Origin: Anaerolineaceae bacterium
GTDB lineage: Bacteria > Chloroflexota > Anaerolineae > Anaerolineales > Villigracilaceae
Reading direction: 5' to 3'
DNA length: 13,448 nt
NCBI GenBank assembly: GCA_022181005.1
Contig: BQMV01000019.1
Coordinates: forward strand, 1 to 13,448
Each line of letters begins with the position of its first letter. The stretch's first letter is position 1. Positions 7,050 through 13,391 of this stretch are shown here, piece by piece. A program made the position numbers and the translations under genes. The notes under the pieces were generated by a model, which saw only the letters and a program-made list of their open reading frames with translations, was not told the origin of the DNA and did no database searches.

Positions 7050-8147
7050 TTATTGGCAATATAATTCAGAGATAGTTGGCCTCAGCGCGTCTGCCGCCAG
7101 CCAGCCTCCGTCTTCTGTAAGATGAAGTATCGTCGAAAAATATCGCGCCGGGACTGCGTCCCAAAGATCCAGATAATCCCATTCGTTCATTCGCGCTTCA
7201 TCCGCTAACGCTGCGCGATATTGATCGTACGCCCAGCGCGGATACGACTTATTATAGCGAATTTCAGAATTCTCTCCGTTTGCGATAAATATCGGTTCAT
7301 TCACAAGCAAAATGTGCGTTTCTCCGGCAAGCGTATGCCCAGCCTGTACGGCATGCAACAGCAGCGTTTCTGATATAGTCGTATCTGGCTGCATGCCCAT
7401 AAACGATATCGTATCAGAAAGGTCGTTCTCAGGCGGCAAGTCTTGTGCGCCATCGTCATGATAGTCTAGTTCGGTAGCCTGCCAAATCAGCCCAAGCGCT
7501 TGCAGTTTGATCCAACGCGCCAGCAACGATCGCTTCCCAATCAGCGACTTATTCCACAATCCCTGTCGCTCGGCACGCAGTTCGTCCTCTCCAGCCAAAG
7601 ACAATTCGTACGCATCGAGAATCGCCAACGTTTGGCTGCGATTAGCGTCAATAAACGGATTGACGCGCCGCGGAAGAATTGTATTTAAAGTCACAAACCA
7701 GACGATTAGATCGGGTTCGGCTTTTAACGCCTCTCGCATAATCACTAAGTCTTTGACGACGGAAGGATGAGGGTAACCTAAGTTGTAAAAAACCGCTCGC
7801 TTTTCTCCGCATTTAATGTTCTGCGCGTTCAAATACTCCAGAAAAGTATCCGGCGCAGCGACGCCCTCCTGCCAGACGGAAGAGTCGCCGATCGCTACGA
7901 TCCGAAATTCATCCGCCTCTTTTTTCGCCGAAACTCGATGCGACGCCAACATCGCGTCAACATCGTCTATCATGACAGAATAGGAAATATTTTGCCCGGC
8001 GAATGGAAAGCGCGAACGCCCGGCGAACGCGCTATTATAGACGGATAGCGTAACCGCGGGGTTGATCAACGCATAAACGATATTGACAAGGATATACATT
8101 GCCGCGCCTTTGAATAAGACGCGCAAAGGGCGAGCCGGAGTGGTCAT
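7050..8147 (-). CDS. Membrane-anchored SGNH-family protein, DltD/AlgX-like role
   Basis: I start this at 8147, where ATGA overlaps the stop of the MBOAT gene; the 365-residue product then has one N-terminal membrane segment (about 12-36) and a large domain that would face outward. The SGNH block I is FRIVAIGDSSVWQEGV with the predicted nucleophile Ser89. The C-terminal block is YFSTILHLTEDGGWLAADAL with His342. The aspartate normally three residues before that histidine is a threonine here (Thr339, codon ACG), so the triad is incomplete or completed elsewhere. Proteins of this kind next to an MBOAT (DltD, AlgJ/AlgX, PatB, WssI-like) perform or assist the final acyl transfer to an envelope polymer. 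Overall similarity to any named member is low, so no gene symbol is given. Confidence 0.85.
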   Translation of the reverse strand: MTTPARPLRVLFKGAAMYILVNIVYALINPAVTLSVYNSAFAGRSRFPFAGQNISYSVMIDDVDAMLASHRVSAKKEADEFRIVAIGDSSVWQEGVAAPDTFLEYLNAQNIKCGEKRAVFYNLGYPHPSVVKDLVIMREALKAEPDLIVWFVTLNTILPRRVNPFIDANRSQTLAILDAYELSLAGEDELRAERQGLWNKSLIGKRSLLARWIKLQALGLIWQATELDYHDDGAQDLPPENDLSDTISFMGMQPDTTISETLLLHAVQAGHTLAGETHILLVNEPIFIANGENSEIRYNKSYPRWAYDQYRAALADEARMNEWDYLDLWDAVPARYFSTILHLTEDGGWLAADALRPTISELYCQ

Positions 8148-9550
8148 TGAACGCCTATCAGCCTTAATAAAGCAAATCGCGCCATAGAGGCGTCGGGAAA
8201 GATGAAAAACAACCAACTAAACGACACAAAGTGAAAGGTCACAAAGACGCCCGCGTAGCGCGCCACACGATTCAACAAGGGAGGCGCTTCCACAAAATAA
8301 GGGCGCGTCCACGCGCTCCATCTATTCTGTACGAACAATCCTGCCCCATGCCACAGCCCCCATAGCAGGTAATTGATCGTCGCTCCGTGCCACAAACCGA
8401 TTAAAACCATCGTCGCGACCTGAGAGAGAAAAATCATAGCGAATACCGGCAAGGGGCGCCGCGCAGCGCGCATACGACGCGTCAACGGATTGAAGAAATA
8501 AGAGCGAAACCACTGCGTCAACGTGATATGCCACGAATTCCAAAATTGACTCAGGTTGGGTTTTAAATAAGGCGCGTTGAAGTTCTCAGGCAAGCGTATG
8601 CCCATCAACCTTCCCAGCCCGATCGCCATATCAGTATATCCGCTAAAGTCAAAAAATATCTGCAGCGAATAGGCATACAGGAAAAGCCATAGCCACACAC
8701 CGCTCTTCGCATCTGTCAGATAGGCTTGATTTAACGCGATCCACCCAAGCGCATCGGCAAGAACGAATTTCTTAAACAACCCGGCGAACAGCCGCGTCCC
8801 TGCTTCCGTTAAGCCGTCTGCGTCTACGGAAAGAGGAGCTGCCAAATCTTTCTGAAATCGTTCTACGCGGTCTATCGGACCTGAAACAAAGCTTGGAAAG
8901 AAGATCGCATAATTTAGATAAGTCATCAAGGACAATCGCGGCAACCGCCCTGCCAGCCGGTCGAAGATCGTATGCAGCAAGCGGAAAGAAATATACGAAA
9001 ATCCCAGCCATGAGACCGGCGAGGGAATCGCTTCTTTTCCTCGAAGTTGAGAAAGCCACGCTACTGCCGTAGACAGCGCAGAAGGAATCTTAATCAACAA
9101 GAACAGCCCAACAATGCCGAGCGCCGCCGCCGCGAGCACAATCCTAGAGAAACGTCCTCTTAGGCGAAACCGCCCCCAAAAAGCAAGAAGAAGCGCGCTT
9201 ACGACAAACAACAGCCATTGCGCGCGCGGCGTATCCGCAGCAATTAAATAGTCAAATCCCAGATGTCGGCTGATGTTCACCGCGGCGATCGTCGCAATAA
9301 GAATCGCTAACGCCGCCCGATTCTCCCACTGTTCTTGCGATTCAAAAGAAGATGTCGCAGCCCATACGCTTACGCTAATAACAAGCAATATCGTCGGCAA
9401 CCAAAATGTCAAGCTGTCGAGCGCCTGACGAGGCTGCAGCCAATAAACAGCCAGGACGCTCGCCGCCAACATGGCGCCAGAACGCCAGGCTCTTAATGAA
9501 TTAATAAGAATGGCAATGACAGCCAGAATCAAAATCTGCGCAAGCGTCAT
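8144..9550 (-). CDS. MBOAT membrane O-acyltransferase (DltB/AlgI-like)
   Basis: A 468-residue polytopic membrane protein. In the chosen numbering the family blocks are SGPIDRVERF (223-232), FFDFSGYTDMAIG (299-311), PENFNAPY (321-328), FWNSWHITLTQWFRSYFFNPL (336-356) and GLWHGATINYLLWGLWHG (385-402), with the invariant histidine His401. MBOAT proteins of this branch take an acyl group from a cytoplasmic carrier and pass it across the membrane. The start at 9550 overlaps the stop of the microprotein gene by one base (TAATG), with AGGG 6 bases upstream. An in-frame ATG at 9622 would add 24 residues read from inside the microprotein gene; I consider it spurious. The stop overlaps the SGNH start by 4 bases. 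Confidence 0.93.
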   Translation of the reverse strand: MTLAQILILAVIAILINSLRAWRSGAMLAASVLAVYWLQPRQALDSLTFWLPTILLVISVSVWAATSSFESQEQWENRAALAILIATIAAVNISRHLGFDYLIAADTPRAQWLLFVVSALLLAFWGRFRLRGRFSRIVLAAAALGIVGLFLLIKIPSALSTAVAWLSQLRGKEAIPSPVSWLGFSYISFRLLHTIFDRLAGRLPRLSLMTYLNYAIFFPSFVSGPIDRVERFQKDLAAPLSVDADGLTEAGTRLFAGLFKKFVLADALGWIALNQAYLTDAKSGVWLWLFLYAYSLQIFFDFSGYTDMAIGLGRLMGIRLPENFNAPYLKPNLSQFWNSWHITLTQWFRSYFFNPLTRRMRAARRPLPVFAMIFLSQVATMVLIGLWHGATINYLLWGLWHGAGLFVQNRWSAWTRPYFVEAPPLLNRVARYAGVFVTFHFVSFSWLFFIFPDASMARFALLRLIGVQ

Positions 9551-9678
9551 TAAAAGCCCTGATAGATCCAGGTTGGAGAAGTATCCGCTGTAAAGATCGT
9601 CAGCGCGATCAGGATAAGGCAAAGCGCGAACGCCAGTATATTTTCACGCGAGAACACGATGCGAAAAATCTTCTTCAT
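9550..9678 (-). CDS. 42-residue DltX-like single-pass microprotein
   Basis: A short gene starting 2 bases after the prfB stop and ending in TAA that shares its last base with the MBOAT ATG. The product has a basic N-terminus (K2, K3, R6, R11), one membrane segment at about 14-30 and a 12-residue C-terminal tail ending W37-I38-Y39-Q40-G41-F42. Positive-inside charge places the tail outside. DltX, the microprotein of Gram-positive D-alanylation operons, ends from memory in F-I-Y-N-E-F; DUF5989 small proteins end similarly (F-I-Y-T-L-F). In DltX the conserved C-terminal tyrosine has been reported as an acyl acceptor between DltB and DltD. Size, topology, motif and position all fit that role, so Tyr39 is the candidate acyl site. 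The family link is by motif only, since the sequence is too short for certainty. Confidence 0.78.
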   Translation of the reverse strand: MKKIFRIVFSRENILAFALCLILIALTIFTADTSPTWIYQGF

Positions 9679-9680
9679 TG

Positions 9681-10761
9681 CTATGCCTGCTTTAAATACG
9701 CTTCCATAAAGTCGTCTAACTCGCCGTCTAATACTGCTTGCGTGTTGCCCGATTCGTATTCGGTGCGGTGATCTTTCACCATTTGATACGGATGCAAAAC
9801 ATACGAGCGGATCTGACTGCCCCACTCCGCCTTTGTGTATTCGCCGCGCAAAACCGCGCGCTCTTCTTCCTTTTCAGCCTGACGCAACTCCAGCAAACGC
9901 GCGCGTAAAATCCGCATAGCGAATTCGCGGTTCTGAGTCTGCGAGCGTTCGTTTTGACAAGTCACCACGATGCCCGTCGGGATATGCGTCAGACGCACAG
10001 CGGTCGCATTCTTCTGCACGTTTTGCCCGCCCGCGCCAGAAGAGCGAAAGACGTCCATTTTAATTTCGCTCGGGTCAATTTGAATTTCCGCGTCGCCCAT
10101 CGCCACCTGTGGAAGGACTTCAATCAAGGCAAACGACGTATGCCGGCGGTGCGCCGAGTCGAACGGTGAGAGGCGCACAAGACGATGCACGCCTTTCTCA
10201 GAACGCAAGTAACCAAACGCATATTCGCCGTCTATCGCTATGGTCGCGCTCTTAATGCCAGCCTCTTCGCCGGGCGTTGTGTCGAGAATCTCTGTTTGGA
10301 AGCCGCGATCTTCCGCCCAACGTAAAAACATGCGTTGGAGCATCGCCGCCCAATCCTGCGAATCGGTTCCGCCCGCGCCCGCATGAATAGCAAGGATAGC
10401 AGAGTCGCGATCGTAAGGTCCGGAAAGCATGGCGGTAAACGAACGCTTCCCCGCTTCCGCCTCCAGCATCGAGATCTCCGCTTCCAATTCGGCGGTCAGG
10501 CTTTCATCATTTAAGTGCGCTAATTCCAATGCATCGTCTAAGCGACGCGAAAAGACACGCCACGACTCCACTTCGGATTTCAAGGAGTTGTATCGTTTCA
10601 GCAGCCCTTGCGCGTGCGAGGGATTGTTCCACAAGTCGGGAGATTCGACTTCATTATTAAGCTGAGATAGTTGCGCTTCTTTTGCAGCGAAGTCAAAGAC
10701 GCACCAGTAATTGCCGGGTTAGGTCTTGCAATGATGTAATACGATTGACAAAGTCTTGCAT
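9681..10761 (-). CDS. prfB: Peptide chain release factor 2, with programmed +1 frameshift
   Basis: RF2 reads stop codons UGA and UAA and releases the finished protein. The first 22 codons run from ATG at 10761 to CTT at 10696 and are followed by an in-frame TGA (10695-10693). Skipping the T at 10695 continues the frame from 10694 to the TAG at 9681, giving 359 residues, close to the usual 365. The codon-recognition tripeptide SPF is at about 198-200 and the catalytic GGQ at about 244-246, both in the right context (RLSPFDSAHRRHTSF and SSGAGGQNVQKNA). AAGGAG precedes the ATG by 6 bases. The gene follows ftsY by 41 bases and is followed after 2 bases by the microprotein gene. Reading only the long second frame would wrongly start it at 10634, a TTG inside the gene. 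Confidence 0.96.
10692..10698 (-). promoter_or_regulatory. RF2 autoregulatory +1 frameshift site
   Basis: The minus strand reads CTT-TGA-C, the canonical RF2 slippery site. When RF2 is scarce the ribosome pauses at UGA and slips +1 to read GAC. Upstream GGTG, at a distance like that of the internal Shine-Dalgarno in E. coli prfB, can pair with the anti-Shine-Dalgarno but is weaker than the E. coli AGGGGG. Confidence 0.93.
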
Positions 10762-10775
10762 GAATACTCCTTTGC

Positions 10776-10798
10776 AGAGCAAGATGGCATCTTGCTCT
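10776..10798. repeat. Perfect 11-bp inverted repeat between ftsY and prfB
   Basis: AGAGCAAGATG (10776-10786) and CATCTTGCTCT (10788-10798) are exact inverse complements around a single G. A transcript could form an 8 or 9 bp stem with a small loop, ending about 6 bases before the prfB ribosome binding site. No T-run follows on the minus strand, so it is not a normal terminator. It may affect prfB translation or RNA processing, or be a small dispersed palindrome. Confidence 0.75.
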
Positions 10799-10801
10799 AC
10801 G

Positions 10802-11710
10802 TTAATTTCCTAAAATTCCATCCACAAACGCATCCGGATCGAACGGCACAAGGTCGTCCATTGTTTCGCCTAATCCGACAAACAGAATCGGCAGACCCAA
10901 CTCGCGTTGAACGGCGAAGGCAAACCCGCCGCGCGCGGACGAGTCTAACTTGGACAAGATTACACCGGTCACGCCAACAGCCTCTTTGAACGCTTTTGCT
11001 TGCTGCATGGCGTTTTGACCAGTCGTGGAATCAAGAACAAGCCACACGGCATGAGGCGCTCCGGGCAACGCCTTGCCGATCACGCGATGCACTTTCTTAA
11101 GTTCTTCCATTAAGTTGAAGCGCGTGTGTAATCGCCCGGCGGTGTCCACAATGACAAAGTCTACGCCGCGAGCCGCGCCCGCTTGCGTTGCGGAAAATGC
11201 GACCGCACCCGGATCCGATTCTGGCGCGCCGGAGATCACATCCACGCCGAGGCGCGCGCCCCACACTTGCAGTTGATTTACCGCTGCCGCGCGGAAAGTA
11301 TCCGCCGCGCCAAACAACAGCGACTTCTCCTCCAGCTGAAAATACCGGCCCATTTTCGCTATGGTTGTCGTTTTACCGGAGCCATTCACGCCGACCATCA
11401 TAATTACAGACGGTTTCTCAGCCCACGTTAAAGCAGGCGGATCGTCAAGTCGCTGGCGCAATTCGCCGCGAAGAACGGTTAAAAGCTCGCTGGAGCGAGT
11501 TAAGCCGTCGTCGCGGACGATGCGGCGAAGCGCGTCGAGGATTTCCGTCGCGGTTTCGATCCCAAGGTCCGCTTGAATCAGAAGCGTTTCGAGATCATCC
11601 CAAGTTTCGTCGGAGATTTCGGAGGCGCCTAAAAGCGTCGCCAAACGTCCAAAAGCGGCCTTGCCGGTCTTAGAAAGCCCGCTCCTCCATTTTGAAAATA
11701 GATCCGTCAT
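10802..11710 (-). CDS. ftsY: Signal recognition particle receptor FtsY
   Basis: A 302-residue SRP-type GTPase that receives the SRP-ribosome complex at the membrane and hands membrane proteins to the Sec channel. The N domain covers about 1-95 (four-helix part with LLIQADLGIETA). The G domain has the P-loop GVNGSGKTT (107-115), DTFRAAA (137-143), DTAGR (189-193), the guanine-specificity SKLD (253-256) and the closing GLGE (279-282). The acidic A domain of E. coli FtsY is missing, which is normal outside Proteobacteria. No ribosome site precedes the ATG; instead TATAAT lies 8 bases upstream. It is the first gene of the run that continues through prfB and the acylation cassette. Confidence 0.96.
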   Translation of the reverse strand: MTDLFSKWRSGLSKTGKAAFGRLATLLGASEISDETWDDLETLLIQADLGIETATEILDALRRIVRDDGLTRSSELLTVLRGELRQRLDDPPALTWAEKPSVIMMVGVNGSGKTTTIAKMGRYFQLEEKSLLFGAADTFRAAAVNQLQVWGARLGVDVISGAPESDPGAVAFSATQAGAARGVDFVIVDTAGRLHTRFNLMEELKKVHRVIGKALPGAPHAVWLVLDSTTGQNAMQQAKAFKEAVGVTGVILSKLDSSARGGFAFAVQRELGLPILFVGLGETMDDLVPFDPDAFVDGILGN

Positions 11711-11718
11711 GAGGGGCG

Positions 11719-11724
11719 ATTATA
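11719..11724 (-). promoter_or_regulatory. Extended -10 promoter of ftsY, probably leaderless
   Basis: On the minus strand TGT-TATAAT is followed by 8 bases (CGCCCCTC) and then the ftsY ATG at 11710. The TG two bases before the hexamer makes it an extended -10, which can work without a good -35. The predicted transcript start is within one or two bases of the start codon. Confidence 0.65.
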
Positions 11725-11737
11725 ACATGCGGGTTTG

Positions 11738-11746
11738 TGTTATACT
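11738..11746 (+). promoter_or_regulatory. Extended -10 promoter of the thioredoxin operon
   Basis: TGT-TATACT on the plus strand, divergent from the ftsY promoter and overlapping its upstream side. The leader would be about 30 bases, with a purine-rich stretch ending GAAGG at 11776-11780 as ribosome site before the ATG at 11784. I see no clear -35. Confidence 0.6.
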
Positions 11747-11783
11747 CGCGTAACGATTTTAATTAAAAAGGAAAAGAAGGCAG

Positions 11784-12125
11784 ATGAACGAACCAATTCA
11801 TATTACAGACGCCGCCTACGAGAAAACCGTATTGCAATCCAGCACGCCGGTGATCGTTGATTTTTGGGCTCCGTGGTGCGGACCTTGCAAGATGATCGCG
11901 CCAATCCTCGATAAATTCGCTAAAGAATTCGAGGGGAAGTTAATCGTAGCGAAAATTAACACCGATGAAAACCAGGAATGGATGATGAAATACGGCATTC
12001 AAGGCATTCCAACAATGTTGTTTGTGTCGGGCGGAAAAATCCTCCACCGTCAGGTCGGCGCGTTGCCCGAACGCATGTTGCGCGACACGGTAGAACAATT
12101 CTTGGAAACAGCTTCTTCATCCTAG
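11784..12125 (+). CDS. trxA: Thioredoxin
   Basis: A 113-residue cytoplasmic disulfide reductase of standard size. The active site is W31-C32-G33-P34-C35 in VDFWAPWCGPCKMIAPIL, and the cis-proline is Pro76 in GIPTML. The other fold landmarks, the second-helix segment and NTDEN (59-63), are present. It has no signal peptide, so it works in the cytoplasm with thioredoxin reductase. It is followed after 18 bases by a gene for an exported protein, likely in the same operon; whether that is functional or just shared transcription is not clear. Confidence 0.96.
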   Translation: MNEPIHITDAAYEKTVLQSSTPVIVDFWAPWCGPCKMIAPILDKFAKEFEGKLIVAKINTDENQEWMMKYGIQGIPTMLFVSGGKILHRQVGALPERMLRDTVEQFLETASSS

Positions 12126-12143
12126 GACGTATAAGGAGGCGGT

Positions 12144-12761
12144 ATGAAAAGGCTCGCCTTTTTGGCGGTCGGCGCGCTGGCGATGGCATGTCTTCCCATT
12201 AGCTCAATCCCCGCTATCGCCTCTCCAACGGCAACATTACAGGAGACCCCGACCGTTTTTCCCTCTCCAGTCGAAGTAGGCACAGAGACGCCTCTCCCGT
12301 CTCATACGCCGGCAGCGCTCTCGCCGACTGCAACCTCAACCGTTGAAGCCACCTCCACTGCGCCAAATTTAACCGTTACTTTCGCGACCTCAACCGACGT
12401 TGCGGCAACAGATACGGCAACCATCGCCGCGCCCGTCACCCCATCCTCCACCTCAACAGCTGCAATCTTAAAGCATGGAACTTTACCGCCGGCAATTCCG
12501 TTTACTACGATTACATTATGGAATCGATCCAAAGCGCAAGCCTATATCTCATTGCAAGCGACAACGATCGGCGGATACCATACGATCCTTGAATATCCGG
12601 TGCGCAAACAAGTTAAGGTAGATGCGCCCCTCGGATCGTACTTATACGTCGCCTGGGTAGGCGGAAGGCAAATGGTAGGCTCTTTTCGTCTTTCCAACGA
12701 TAACAATTTAATAATTATGCTCTTCAAAGACAAAGTGACTGTAATCGTAGAAAATCCATAA
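12144..12761 (+). CDS. Exported protein with Pro/Thr-rich linker and beta-rich C-terminal domain
   Basis: A 205-residue protein I cannot assign to a named family. Residues 1-26 form a signal peptide. Cleavage after A-I-A (26/27) by signal peptidase I is possible; the AMAC at 13-16 is a weak lipobox because position -3 is alanine, so lipid anchoring at Cys16 is uncertain. Residues 27 to about 105 are a Thr/Pro/Ser/Ala linker typical of Anaerolineae surface proteins. The last 95 residues look like a beta-sandwich (TTITLWNRS, GSYLYVAWVGG, GSFRLSN, LIIMLFKDKVTVIV). A strong AAGGAGG lies 4 bases before the ATG. The C-terminal domain is similar in pattern to that of the next gene, so the two are probably paralogs. 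Confidence 0.82.
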   Translation: MKRLAFLAVGALAMACLPISSIPAIASPTATLQETPTVFPSPVEVGTETPLPSHTPAALSPTATSTVEATSTAPNLTVTFATSTDVAATDTATIAAPVTPSSTSTAAILKHGTLPPAIPFTTITLWNRSKAQAYISLQATTIGGYHTILEYPVRKQVKVDAPLGSYLYVAWVGGRQMVGSFRLSNDNNLIIMLFKDKVTVIVENP

Positions 12762-12779
12762 CATAAGGACATATTCTCA

Positions 12780-13391
12780 ATGAAGCACAAATTCTTGGCG
12801 CTTGGAGTCGCTCTCAGCGTCGCTCTTAGCGCGTGCGCAGGAACGGCGCCCGCCGCGGCGCCCACGCTCGATTCCGCGAACGTTGCCGCAACGGCTCAAG
12901 CGGCGGCTTTCACCATGATCGCCGAAACACAAGCCTCGATTCCGACTGAAACGACGCTGCCGCCCACGGCGACGTTCACCGCCACGCCTCTCCCCACAGA
13001 GACGGCGACACTCGAACCGACAATCGATCCGCTTCTTCCAACTGCGACCTTCACGCTCGCTCCGCAAGCGGCAGGTCCCACCAAAGACCCTTGCAACAAA
13101 ATCCTTTCTTCGTGGAGCGTTCCAACGACGAAAATTCAAGTGACCAATGAGACCAACGCAAAAGCCAGCGATATTATCCTATCTCTTTATGTGACGACTT
13201 CTCAAGGGGAATGCGGCTTCATACCTGCGACCACGGGCGGCTCATTCTCGGGACCTGCGGGTTATTACAGCGCTTACGCTTACGTCAACGGTCCTAAGCA
13301 GTTCACGACCTCAGGGGGCTTCGCACTCAACGGCGGAAGTTGGAAGATCATCATCCGAAAAGATACAATAGTCGCTAAAGGCGGATGCTAT
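12780..13391 (+). CDS. Lipoprotein with Pro/Thr-rich linker, 3' end missing
   Basis: Open from ATG at 12780 to the adapter junction, 204 codons, with no stop in genomic sequence. The signal peptide has a good lipobox, L-S-A-C, with the lipidated cysteine at position 19. An Ala/Thr/Pro-rich linker runs to about residue 100 (PTATFTATPLPTETATLEPT is typical). The C-terminal part has four further cysteines (CNK, ECGF and the final GCY among them) and the segments KIQVTNET, GYYSAYAYVNGPKQF and WKIIIRKDTIV. By comparison with the preceding protein only a few residues are probably missing. AAGGA lies 10 bases before the start. The frame stays open into the adapter, but those codons are artificial. 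Confidence 0.85.

Noticed and set aside
7050..8216. Longer SGNH protein starting at 8216
   Set aside because: The extra 23 residues overlap the MBOAT gene deeply. The start at 8147 gives the ATGA stop-start overlap and a sensible N-terminal membrane anchor.
8144..9622. Longer MBOAT starting at 9622
   Set aside because: The extra 24 residues are hydrophilic and are read from inside the microprotein gene. ATG at 9550 has AGGG in place and a TAATG coupling.
9550..9825. 91-codon version of the microprotein
   Set aside because: The first 49 codons lie antiframe inside prfB and have no membrane-protein character. The ATG at 9678 fits the operon spacing.
9681..10634. prfB as a 317-residue protein starting at 10634, or as a pseudogene with an early stop
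   Set aside because: The CTT-TGA-C site and continuous RF2 homology on both sides show a programmed frameshift, and 10634 is an internal TTG.
12302..13099. Val/Ala-rich minus-strand frames opposite the two exported protein genes
   Set aside because: They are mirror images of the Thr/Pro/Ala linkers, which give long open frames on the other strand by composition alone.
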